Below the pieces are notes generated by a model. That model did no database searches. It saw only the letters and a program-made list of their open reading frames with translations, and was not told the DNA's origin. This document shows, one piece after another, positions 1 through 6,579 of a stretch of DNA of 8,511 nucleotides. A program made the position numbers and the translations under genes. This DNA is from Solirubrobacteraceae bacterium. GTDB taxonomy: Bacteria; Actinomycetota; Thermoleophilia; Solirubrobacterales; Solirubrobacteraceae. The stretch lies in assembly GCA_030038955.1 (NCBI GenBank), contig JASHQV010000421.1, forward strand, positions 1-8,511, read 5' to 3'. Position 1 is the first letter of the stretch; each line of letters opens with the position of its first letter.

Positions 1-377
1 ATGTCGGTGCGGATCTGGGCGGCCACGAACCGCTCGCGCTGCTCGTCGTCGGCGTACGGCTCCAGCGCGCGCCAGATGCCGTTGGCGACGTGGACGATCA
101 TCCGCAGCGAGCCGTGCGACCGCGAGAAGATCTCGAGCAGCTCCAGGTAGCGCGCGAACGGCAGCCCGCGGCCGCCGTACTGAGTCGGCGCCGCCAGCCG
201 CAGATAGCCGCGGTCGCGCAGCTCGTCCCACAGCTCTGCGGGCACGCGGTGCTCGCGCTCGATCAGCTCCGACCAGACCTCGCCCTCGTCGTCGACGTAC
301 GCGCGGATCTCGCTCCGCAGCGCCGCGATCTCGGACTCGTCCACGGGCCGCCCTCCGGTCGGTGCGGTGGTCGTCAT
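1..377 (-). CDS. Acyl-CoA dehydrogenase family protein, N-terminal part (truncated by window edge)
   Basis: This is the N-terminal 125 residues of an FAD-dependent acyl-CoA dehydrogenase; the rest lies beyond the left edge. The family normally oxidises acyl-CoA thioesters to 2,3-enoyl-CoA in the cytosol, and some members catalyse related eliminations. The visible part is the all-helical N-terminal domain. It has an acidic first helix (ESEIAALRSEIRAYV), the segment VPAELWDELRDRGYLRLAAP, the QYGGRGLPFARYLELLE stretch typical of the family, and a helix like LRMIVHVANGIWRALE followed by DEQRERF. The FAD and active-site segments are not in the window. The ATG at 377 overlaps the stop of the upstream CoA ligase as ATGA. 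A good ribosome site (GGAAAGG, about 10 nt upstream) lies inside the ligase gene, so coupled translation is expected. The class is well supported. The substrate is not known; the neighbours suggest the CoA ester made by the ligase. Confidence 0.88.
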   Translation of the reverse strand, partial: MTTTAPTGGRPVDESEIAALRSEIRAYVDDEGEVWSELIEREHRVPAELWDELRDRGYLRLAAPTQYGGRGLPFARYLELLEIFSRSHGSLRMIVHVANGIWRALEPYADDEQRERFVAAQIRTD

Positions 378-2059
378 CTGCTCATCGCCTTTCCGCGCGC
401 GTCTCCGCGCGCACGCTCGCCGGTGCGTTCGCCGCCAGGTTCGCGGACCGGCCCCGTCGCCAGCTTCCGCAGCACGTACTTCTGGATCTTGCCCGAGGAG
501 GTTCGTGGGAGGGCGTCCACCAGCTCGAGTCGCTCGGGCCAGTACGTCTTCGACACGTCGCTCGCACGAAGATATGCCTGCATCGCATCGAACTCCAGCT
601 CGGCGCCATCGGCCGGGACCACGAACGCGCATGCCCGCTCGCCGAGACGGTCGTCGGGCATCGCCACGATCGCCACCTCGCGCACCGCTGGGTGCGCGTA
701 AAGAAGCTGCTCGATCTCGGCCACCGGTACCTTCTCGCCGCCACGGTTGATCACGTCCTTGACGCGGCCGGTGATCCGCACGTAGCCGTCGGCGTCGAGC
801 CGGGCGAGGTCGCCGGTGCGGTAGAAGCCATCGGCGGTGAGCGCCTCGGCGGTCGCCGCCGGACGCTCCAGGTAGCCCTCGAACAGGCAGTCCGTCAGCA
901 CCTGGAAGTGTCCCTCGCTGCCGGGTGGCAGCGGACGGTCGTGATCGTCGACGATCCGGACCGAGACGTTGTCCAGCGGCCGCCCGTCGGTGCTCCACGC
1001 GCGCTCCGGCTCCTCGCCGGGGACGAACGCGGTGCCGAGGCAGCTCTCGGTCGTGCCCCAGGCACCGCCGACCTCGGCCTCGAGCGTTGCCCGTGCCTCG
1101 CGCGCCAGCTCGCGGGGGATCGCCGCGCCGGTGGCGACGAACGTTCGCAACGTCGCCGGTGCCGTGTCGCGTTCGCGGGCGACGCGGGTGAGGTCCGCGA
1201 GGAACGGGGTTGCGGCCTGCACGAAGGTGACGCCGAAGCGTCGGATCGCGTCGAACCCGGTGTCAGCGCTCCACACCTCCTGCAGCACCTGGGGAGCGCC
1301 GAGTGCCACCGCGATCCACATCCCGTACAGGAAGCCGGTCTGGTGCCCCAGCGGTGACGGCACGTACACGACGTCGCTGCCGGACAGCCCGAAGTGGCGG
1401 ATGTGCGCCGCGGCGGCGCGCATCAGCACGTCGTGGCGGTGCAGCACCCCCTTCGGCTCGCCCGACGTGCCCGACGTGAACAGCAGCTGGGCGGTGCGCT
1501 CCGGCCCCGGTCGGCGGGCGGCAAGCGCGGCGAGATCCGGCTGGGCGGCGGCGATCGCCTGCTCGTAGCAAAGCGCCGCGGCGCCGTCGCCGGAACCACC
1601 GAGCACGACGACGTGCCGTAGCTGGGGGCGCTCGGCCCGCAAGCCGAGCGCCATCTGCAGATGATCATGGCCGCGGAAGCGAGCCGGAACCACCAGCACC
1701 CGGGCGGCGCTCTGGTCCAGCATGAAGCGCAGCTCGCGCTCGCGGAAGATCGGCATCAGCGGCTCGCACACGGCCCCGACTCGCAGTGCCGCCAGCGACA
1801 GCGTGACGAACTCGATCCGGTTGGGCAGCTGGTAGGCGACCGCTTCGCCCGGGGCCACGCCGAGCGACAGCAGCACGGCGGCGGCGCGCGCGACATCGGC
1901 CGCGAGCCCCGCCCAGTCGAGCTGGCGAACGTCACCCTCGGCGCCGAGCTCGATCACCGCTGGCTCGTGCGGGCGCTCGCGCGCGTGCCGGTCGAGGTCG
2001 TCGAGGATCAGCGGCCCGCCCCCGGCCGCGCCCCCGCCCGCGACGCCGGCGACCGGCAT
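374..2059 (-). CDS. AMP-forming acyl-CoA ligase (cyclohexanecarboxylate-CoA ligase-like)
   Basis: A 561-residue member of the ANL superfamily, which activates a carboxylic acid with ATP to an acyl-adenylate and transfers it to coenzyme A. All core motifs are present: the P-loop LLFTSGTSGEPKGV (about 192-205), WGTTE (334-338), YRTGD (413-417), the hinge GRVKD (431-435) and the C-terminal catalytic lysine in RTSSGKIQK (Lys524). The PSPLGHQTGFLYG stretch (about 234-246) is, as I remember it, typical of medium-chain or alicyclic acid ligases of the cyclohexanecarboxylate-CoA ligase type, not of long-chain fatty acid ligases. Length is normal. The ATG at 2059 follows the TAG of the upstream EPSP-synthase-like gene with no gap, and a GAGG lies about 11 nt upstream. 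The 3' end overlaps the acyl-CoA dehydrogenase start. The first 16 residues are a Gly/Ala-rich leader, and the last 25 a charged tail rich in Arg, Gly and Glu. The substrate is inferred only; a shikimate-like or alicyclic acid is favoured by context. Confidence 0.93.
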   Translation of the reverse strand: MPVAGVAGGGAAGGGPLILDDLDRHARERPHEPAVIELGAEGDVRQLDWAGLAADVARAAAVLLSLGVAPGEAVAYQLPNRIEFVTLSLAALRVGAVCEPLMPIFRERELRFMLDQSAARVLVVPARFRGHDHLQMALGLRAERPQLRHVVVLGGSGDGAAALCYEQAIAAAQPDLAALAARRPGPERTAQLLFTSGTSGEPKGVLHRHDVLMRAAAAHIRHFGLSGSDVVYVPSPLGHQTGFLYGMWIAVALGAPQVLQEVWSADTGFDAIRRFGVTFVQAATPFLADLTRVARERDTAPATLRTFVATGAAIPRELAREARATLEAEVGGAWGTTESCLGTAFVPGEEPERAWSTDGRPLDNVSVRIVDDHDRPLPPGSEGHFQVLTDCLFEGYLERPAATAEALTADGFYRTGDLARLDADGYVRITGRVKDVINRGGEKVPVAEIEQLLYAHPAVREVAIVAMPDDRLGERACAFVVPADGAELEFDAMQAYLRASDVSKTYWPERLELVDALPRTSSGKIQKYVLRKLATGPVREPGGERTGERARGDARGKAMSR

Positions 2060-3376
2060 CTACAGCGCGTCCTCGACCGTGTTCGGAACCCGGCGGCTGA
2101 CCGCGACCGGCACCCCGAGCGCGTTCATGTGGTCGACGAACTCGGGGTAGGAGATCTTGTAGGCGTTCGGGTAGGAGAGCTCTGTGACGCCACTCGCGCA
2201 GGATCCAGCGACCGCCAGCGCCATCAGGATGCGATGGTCGTTGAACGAGGACATCGACGCCGCGTGCAGCCGCTCGACGCCCTCGAACTCGAGGTCGTTG
2301 CCGTCGAACTCGACGTGTGCGCCCATCTTCCGCAGCTGCAGCATCGCCGCGACCCGATCGGACTCCTTGAGGCGGACGTGCGACACGTGCGAGAGCACGG
2401 TGCGCCCGCGCGCGCGACTGGCGAGCGTCGACAGGACCGGCACCATGTCCGGGATGTCGCGGCAGTCGAGCCGGCCGGCGACCGGCGGGGTGCCGTCGTG
2501 CTCGATCGAGATCGAGCGACCGTCTGCGGCGAACCGCATCGGCACGCCGACCGAGCGCAGCTCGTCGAGCACCGACGCCTCGGGGTGGCCGTGGATCGGC
2601 ACGTGGCTGTGGAACGTCGCGCGCGAGGGGTGCAGCGCACACGCCGCCAGACCGAACACGATTGAGCCGACGTCGGGCGGGAGCACCACGTCGGCGGCGA
2701 CGGGTTGCTGCGCCGGAGGGATCTCGAACTGGCGCCAGTCCTCGCGGACGTCGACACGCAGTCCGAACTGTCGCATCGACTCCAGCGTCAGCTCGAGGTA
2801 CGGGCGCTCGTTGAGCTCGCCGCTGACCTCGATCGTCGTCGGCTCACGGGCGAACGGCGCCAGCATCAGCAGCCCCGACACCCACTGCGACAGGGTCCCG
2901 TCGATCCGGATGTGGCCGCCGCGCGGCCGGCCGGGGTGGACGGTCACCGGCAGGCTCTGGCCCTCGTAGTCGAGCCGCACCCCGAGCCGCCGCAGTGCGC
3001 GCAGCAGCGGACCGATCGGCCGATGGCGGAAGTACCGCTGTCCGACGAACGTGACCGGCCGGTCGCCGAGCGCGGCCAGTCCCAGCAGGAAGTACAGGGT
3101 CGTGCCAGAGCTGCCGACTGGCACCACGTCACCGCGCGGCGAGAAGCGGCCGCCGCGCACGCGCCAGCCACGACCGGAGGCGACGATCTCGGTCCCCAGC
3201 GCCCGCAGCGCGGTGACCGTGAAGCCGACGTGGCGCGCGCTCGTGCGATCGACGATCGTGCTCTCGCCGGGCGCGAGCGCCGCGAGCATCAGCGCCCGGT
3301 GTGCGTGGTACTTGGAGGGCGGGATCAGGATCTCGCCCTCGAGCGGGCCGGGAACGCCGGCAACGAGCAGACGCAT
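2060..3376 (-). CDS. EPSP-synthase-family enolpyruvyl transferase with altered substrate-binding residues (AroA-like)
   Basis: A 438-residue two-domain protein of the EPSP synthase family, whose canonical members transfer the enolpyruvyl group of PEP to shikimate 3-phosphate. Residues matching the PEP site are kept: Lys22, Gly91 in SSGTT, Arg114, Gln164, Asp310, Glu338 and Arg341 in RLKESDR, His381-Arg382 in NDHR, and Lys407. Residues matching the shikimate-phosphate side are not. The usual K-S-x-S-x-R is K-Y-H-A-H-R (Ser to Tyr at 23). The usual N-[SA]-G-T..R is S-S-G-T-T-L-Y, losing Asn and Arg. The double Ser before Gln is a single Ser (LSQ). The position matching Ser197 of the E. coli enzyme appears to be acidic (NERPY). 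The start at 3376 has no strong ribosome site; the 79-nt gap behind the oxidoreductase gene is the only spacer in the cluster. It sits directly before a CoA ligase, not among aro genes. It may be a paralogue working on a different shikimate-type substrate, or simply a divergent AroA; I did not assign the symbol for that reason. Confidence 0.85.
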   Translation of the reverse strand: MRLLVAGVPGPLEGEILIPPSKYHAHRALMLAALAPGESTIVDRTSARHVGFTVTALRALGTEIVASGRGWRVRGGRFSPRGDVVPVGSSGTTLYFLLGLAALGDRPVTFVGQRYFRHRPIGPLLRALRRLGVRLDYEGQSLPVTVHPGRPRGGHIRIDGTLSQWVSGLLMLAPFAREPTTIEVSGELNERPYLELTLESMRQFGLRVDVREDWRQFEIPPAQQPVAADVVLPPDVGSIVFGLAACALHPSRATFHSHVPIHGHPEASVLDELRSVGVPMRFAADGRSISIEHDGTPPVAGRLDCRDIPDMVPVLSTLASRARGRTVLSHVSHVRLKESDRVAAMLQLRKMGAHVEFDGNDLEFEGVERLHAASMSSFNDHRILMALAVAGSCASGVTELSYPNAYKISYPEFVDHMNALGVPVAVSRRVPNTVEDAL

Positions 3377-3455
3377 CGGCGCAGCATATTGCTGCCGGCG
3401 GAGGAGAGGCGCTCACGCGGCGGGCGGGTTTGTGGATCGAGAGGCCGCGCCCTGC

Positions 3456-4520
3456 TCAGGTGCCGCCGCCGGCCTTGGGGCCGGCGGCGACCGCGACGAC
3501 CGGAGCCGCGGCGAGCAGTCGCTCGCGCACCTCGGCGAGTCGCTGCACCTGCGTCAGCGACTCTGCGGCGAGCGGCATCAGCACGAACTCGCTGACGCCG
3601 ACGGTCAGGTGCTCGGCCAGGTGCTCGGTGACGCGCTCGACCTCCCCGAGCGCGCTCCAGCGCTCGACTCGCTCCAGCGGCATCCCGTACTGGCCCCGCA
3701 GGTAGGCGGACGCCTCGACGCGTGAGCGCTGCAGCTCGTCGTCGACGTGCACGCCGATCAGCAGCGCCAGCGATGGTCGCGGCCGGCCGTGCTCCTGGGC
3801 GAGCTCAGCCAGCCGCTCGGACCGCTCCCGGATCGCATCCGGCGTCATCCACATCGGCAGCCACGCGTCGCCGAATCGTGCCGCGCGCCGCAGCGCCACC
3901 TCGCTGCGGCCGCCGACGAACAGCGGCGGCATCGCCGGCATCGCGGGCTGCAGGGCCGGGACCTCGAGCTGCAGGGCGCGACCGTGGTGACTCACCGGCC
4001 GTCCCTGCAACAGGTCTGGCAGCAGCGTCAGCAGCTCGTCGAGGCGCCGGCCACGCTGACGGATCGCCACTCCGGCCGCGACGAACTCCTCCGGGAACTC
4101 GCCCCCGACGCCGACCCCGAGCAGCAGCCGGCCTCCCGACAGCGCGTCGATCGTCGCCAGCTGCTTGGCGGTCCACGCCGGTGAGCGCAGTCCCATCAGC
4201 ATCACGCTGAGCCCAAGCGTGACTCGTTCGGTGACGACCGCGGCGGCCGCCAGCACGGTCGGCGCGTCGAGCACCGGCGCCGGCGAGCACAGGTGGTCTC
4301 CGACCCAGACGCCGTCGAATCCGAGCGCTTCGGCCGCGCGGGCAGTTGCGACCACATCGCGTGGCCGGGTGACGCGTAGCGGATCGAACGTCGGCAGCAG
4401 CAGCCCAACCCGTGGCGTGGGGGACGACAAGCCCGGGCCGCGCAGCGCCGTGGCGGGGGAGGGCGAGCCCGGATGCCGCGGCGCCGCGCGCGCAGAGGTG
4501 TCCGGTCCGCGGCCGCTCAT
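3456..4520 (-). CDS. LLM-class flavin/F420-dependent oxidoreductase
   Basis: A luciferase-like monooxygenase family protein of up to 354 residues with a TIM-barrel fold. The family uses FMN or reduced F420 for oxidation, reduction or monooxygenation. Family marks are the first strand RVGLLLPTF (37-45), AEALGFDGVWVGDH (63-76), ATIDALSGGRLLLGVGVGG (122-140), PLFVGG (199-204), GDAWLP (217-222) and the C-terminal helix around 292-302. The overall pattern resembles actinobacterial F420-dependent members, but the cofactor cannot be proved from sequence alone. The ATG at 4520 gives about 36 extra Pro/Ala/Ser/Arg-rich residues before the barrel and has only a weak GGGG in front; a TTG at 4430 would start much nearer the usual position. 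The C-terminus ends in an Ala/Gly/Pro tail encoded by a GC-rich hairpin. It is the first gene of the cluster running into the EPSP-synthase-like gene, so it may act in the same pathway, though the 79-nt gap makes the link weaker. Confidence 0.88.
   Translation of the reverse strand: MSGRGPDTSARAAPRHPGSPSPATALRGPGLSSPTPRVGLLLPTFDPLRVTRPRDVVATARAAEALGFDGVWVGDHLCSPAPVLDAPTVLAAAAVVTERVTLGLSVMLMGLRSPAWTAKQLATIDALSGGRLLLGVGVGGEFPEEFVAAGVAIRQRGRRLDELLTLLPDLLQGRPVSHHGRALQLEVPALQPAMPAMPPLFVGGRSEVALRRAARFGDAWLPMWMTPDAIRERSERLAELAQEHGRPRPSLALLIGVHVDDELQRSRVEASAYLRGQYGMPLERVERWSALGEVERVTEHLAEHLTVGVSEFVLMPLAAESLTQVQRLAEVRERLLAAAPVVAVAAGPKAGGGT
3465..3488. other. Perfect 10-bp GC hairpin at the 3' end of the LLM gene
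   Basis: GCCGCCGGCC, a 4-nt loop (TTGG) and GGCCGGCGGC form a perfect stem. On the minus strand it ends 6 nt before the TGA of the oxidoreductase gene, inside its last codons. There is no T-run after it, so it does not look like a classic intrinsic terminator. It could lower read-through or protect the 3' end between this gene and the EPSP-synthase-like gene. It could also be chance in Ala/Gly codons of a GC-rich genome. Confidence 0.35.
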
Positions 4521-4599
4521 CGCCCCGAAACGCTAGCTGCTGTCAGGATCGGGTGCGTTCGGGAGCGGAGCAGATATCGGTCCTCCTGTCAGTGCCGGA

Positions 4600-4798
4600 T
4601 GCCACGGTGCATTCGGGATCGTTCCGGCGACGGCCTCCACGCGATCTACGAGGACCCGCTAGGCGTCGACCGCGCCCGCTGCGTCGCGGCACCCAACAGC
4701 AGCTGCAAGCACAGGACGCACTGGCGCTCGGGCTCGTCAACGAAGTCGTGCCCAAGCGTCTGCTGCAGCGGATCAGCGACGCGGCAGCCAACCGGGAA
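4600..4798 (+). pseudogene. Frameshifted relic of a crotonase-family enoyl-CoA hydratase/isomerase
   Basis: Three plus-strand frames in succession spell one stretch of a crotonase. The first is HGAFGIVP at about 4603-4626. The second, after a one-base shift, is GDGLHAIYEDPLGVDRARC at 4626-4682. The third, after a further shift near 4683-4690, is GTQQQLQAQDALALGLVNE followed by VVPKRLLQRISDAA up to about 4798. This follows the family order VPGDG.H..., LLG..RAR, LTGQ..dAqeAL.LGLVNEVvP. Only about 65 residues, roughly a quarter of a usual protein, can be traced; the N-terminal oxyanion-hole region and the C-terminal helices are not found. It is not translated as one product. It lies opposite to the intact CoA-ester operon, so it may be a remnant of a related pathway gene or an unrelated leftover. 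The family call is fairly firm; the exact ends are approximate. Confidence 0.65.
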
Positions 4799-5463
4799 TG
4801 CGCCGGAAGGCCTCACCGCCGCGGACCTCGTCCACCCGCCTCGGACGGCCTCTACGTAGCCGAACAAAGTTGGCGTGCGCTCCCGCCCGGACACGCTGAT
4901 CCTGTGATCGGCCCGGTGATCACGCCCGCGGCGCCCGCGGGTCGAAATTCGCCAGACTATCCGTCGATATTCGGCCCGCGCTCGCATCGCGAGCCTGTCC
5001 GCGGGCGACTCCAAGATGCCCGTGTGGCAAAGGATGCGAGGCACGTTGGTGAGCGACTCGATGGTGGCATTGCTGCTGCTCGACGCCTGAGAGAGCCACC
5101 ACGGGCTCGTGACCGCTTCGGACCGCATCGGTGGGCCCGGACAGATCCGCGCTTGTGGCGGCGGGTGGCTTGCTTGTGGCGGAAGCGGACACACAGCGCT
5201 TGCCGTTGGCTGCGATTCGCAGCGTTGAACCACCCAAGTGTCCGATCCGATCGGTCCGCGGTCGCCGGAGCTGATCGATGCCGTGTGCGTGGGCCCTCCG
5301 AGAGACGCGATGACTGCGTCGAGCATCCCCTGCCGCAGGGTGAGAGACCGACGAAGCGCGGATGAGACCGACCAAGCGCGGATGAGACTCGCGCCTGGTC
5401 GGCAAACGGTGCAGCGCCACGCTCGGGCCGGATACTGTCGCCCGCATGGGTCGTCAGCCGGCG
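4799..5463. other. About 0.66 kb without a recognisable gene
   Basis: No frame on either strand here shows family motifs, a plausible start with a ribosome site, or a believable amino-acid composition. The open frames that cross it are rich in Arg, His, Ser and Pro, as expected for shadow frames in GC-rich DNA. A short plus-strand stretch, MPVWQRMRGTLVSDSMVAL (near 5016-5075), has protein-like composition but ends in a stop soon after, and I could not place it. The only ordered structures seen are a 20-bp tandem repeat (5344-5383), an 11-bp direct repeat GCTTGTGGCGG (5151-5161 and 5172-5182) and a 7-bp GC hairpin (4925-4941). The likely nature is decayed coding DNA continuing from the crotonase relic. 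Confidence 0.5.
5344..5383. repeat. 20-bp tandem repeat, two copies
   Basis: Two adjacent copies of GAGACCGAC[G/C]AAGCGCGGAT differ at one base. A third partial copy (GAGAC) starts at 5384. It lies in the gene-poor stretch and not in a recognised coding frame. It probably arose by local duplication; a binding-site role cannot be excluded. Confidence 0.7.
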
Positions 5464-5658
5464 TCAGATGTGGCGATCGACCGAGCGGTTCCCGGCCACG
5501 CCGCGTCTGCGACGACGCGAGATCAGTCCGAAGCCGCCAACCAGCGCCACCAGCAACACCAGCCGCGCGATTCGCAGCTCGACAAGCGTCGTGCCCCTGA
5601 TGTGGAACACGAACGTTGCCACGAGTAGCACGGCCAGCAAACCGAGGCGGATCAGCAT
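5464..5658 (-). CDS. Possible small two-helix membrane protein
   Basis: A 64-residue minus-strand frame with strong membrane character: a hydrophobic helix at about residues 5-20 (LGLLAVLLVATFVFHI), a short polar loop with RGTTLVELR, a second helix at about 33-47 (LVLLVALVGGFGLIS), then RRRRR and a basic tail. The positive cluster after the second helix would keep the C-terminus in the cytoplasm. The ATG at 5658 has no good ribosome site, and the same frame stays open and partly hydrophobic upstream (SLILARILLG), so the true start is unclear. It lies 117 nt downstream of the ABC permease stop, on the same strand, and could be a distal gene of that operon or a remnant. No family is recognised. 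Confidence 0.4.
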   Translation of the reverse strand: MLIRLGLLAVLLVATFVFHIRGTTLVELRIARLVLLVALVGGFGLISRRRRRGVAGNRSVDRHI

Positions 5659-5775
5659 CAGCTTGGGCGAGCGACGTCCCAGGAGGATGCGGGCAAGTAT
5701 AAGGCTGCCTCCTGCAGCCCGGCCACTTCGGTGCGCACCTCCGAGGCATCGAAGGCGCAGGACCGTCCGGCCCGA

Positions 5776-6579
5776 TCACCTCGGCTGGCGCTGCTTGTAC
5801 AGACGCGTGGCCCACAGGTATGACAGCGCCGCGATCCCGGCGCTCCAGGCGACGGCTCCGACGGCTTGGGTGCCGATGTGGGTTCCGGTGAGCAGCCCGC
5901 GCAGGGTCTCCGTGACCGGCGTGAAGGGCTGGTAGTCAGCGAACTGGCGCAGACCGGCCGGCATCGTGGCGGTGGGAACGAAGCCGCTGCCGAGGAACGG
6001 CAGCAGTGTCAGGAACATCGGGGTGTTACTGGCCGTCTCGACGCTCTTGGCGGCCAGCCCCAGCGCGGTTGCCAGCCAGATCAGCGCGAAGGCGAACAGC
6101 GCGAGCAGGCCGACCGCTGCAAGCCAGTGCAACGGGCCGGCGGCCGGGCGGAAGCCGAGCGCGAGCGCCACGCCGAGGACAACCGCGATGCTGACCAGCG
6201 TTTGGATCAGGCTGGCAATCACGTGGCCGGCGAGCACCGCGGCGTGCGCGATCGGCATCGTCCGGAACCGGTCGATGATGCCGCCCGTCATGTCCATCGC
6301 GACGACGATCGCGGTGCCCTGGACGGCCGCCGCGACTGTCATCAGCATGATGCCCGGCGTGACGTAGTTGAGGTAGCCGGCGCGTCCGCTGTGACCACTC
6401 GTGAGCCCGCGGCTGAGGCCGTTGCTGAGCTGGCCGCCGAACACGTACACGAACAGCAGCAGGAAGACGATCGGCATCCCGACGAGGAGCAGCGTCAGTG
6501 ACGGGTAGCGCTGCAGCCGCCGCAGGTTGCGCCGCAGCAGGGTCGTCGAGTCGGCGACCGCGTAGGCAACGGAGGCCAT
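5776..6579 (-). CDS. ABC-2 type transporter permease (DrrB-like)
   Basis: A 267-residue integral membrane protein forming the channel of a DrrAB-type exporter. About six hydrophobic segments can be seen: near 28-49 (LLLVGMPIVFLLLFVYVF), 74-95, 115-145, 152-178, 185-205 and 237-257. After the fifth comes the conserved family region NTPMFLTLLPFLGSGFVPT with ATMPAGLRQFADYQPFTPV, typical of DrrB proteins and ABC-2 permeases. The N-terminal stretch DSTTLLRRNLRRLQRYPSL is the usual cytoplasmic coupling segment. Length is normal. Its ATG shares one base with the stop of the ATPase gene (TGATG), and a GAGG lies 10 nt upstream, so the two subunits should be made together. The exported substrate cannot be told from sequence; relatives export daunorubicin, other antibiotics or lipids. 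No terminator with a T-run is seen after the stop. Confidence 0.93.
   Translation of the reverse strand: MASVAYAVADSTTLLRRNLRRLQRYPSLTLLLVGMPIVFLLLFVYVFGGQLSNGLSRGLTSGHSGRAGYLNYVTPGIMLMTVAAAVQGTAIVVAMDMTGGIIDRFRTMPIAHAAVLAGHVIASLIQTLVSIAVVLGVALALGFRPAAGPLHWLAAVGLLALFAFALIWLATALGLAAKSVETASNTPMFLTLLPFLGSGFVPTATMPAGLRQFADYQPFTPVTETLRGLLTGTHIGTQAVGAVAWSAGIAALSYLWATRLYKQRQPR

Noticed and set aside
362..1357. Long plus-strand open frames opposite the CoA ligase and acyl-CoA dehydrogenase
   Set aside because: They are Arg/Ala/His-rich with no motifs and lie antisense to genes with complete family motifs; expected in GC-rich DNA.
1661..2665. Plus-strand 334-codon open frame across the ligase/EPSP-synthase-like junction
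   Set aside because: Composition is dominated by Arg, Asp, Val and His, no domain is visible, and it is antisense to two solid genes.
4925..4941. 7-bp GC hairpin (CCCGCGG, CGC loop, CCGCGGG)
   Set aside because: Short, no T-run on either strand and not placed at a gene end; probably chance in GC-rich DNA.
4920..5447. Minus-strand 175-codon open frame in the gap
   Set aside because: Rich in Arg, His and Ser with no hydrophobic core pattern or motif; more likely a shadow frame than a gene.
5696..5703. TATACT on the minus strand and TATAAG on the plus strand, resembling -10 boxes
   Set aside because: No -35 element at a proper distance on either strand and no convincing gene start follows.
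4646..5815. Minus-strand 389-codon open frame across the gap region
   Set aside because: It overlaps the permease end and the plus-strand crotonase relic, has a Pro/Ser/Arg-rich composition, no ribosome site and no recognisable motif.
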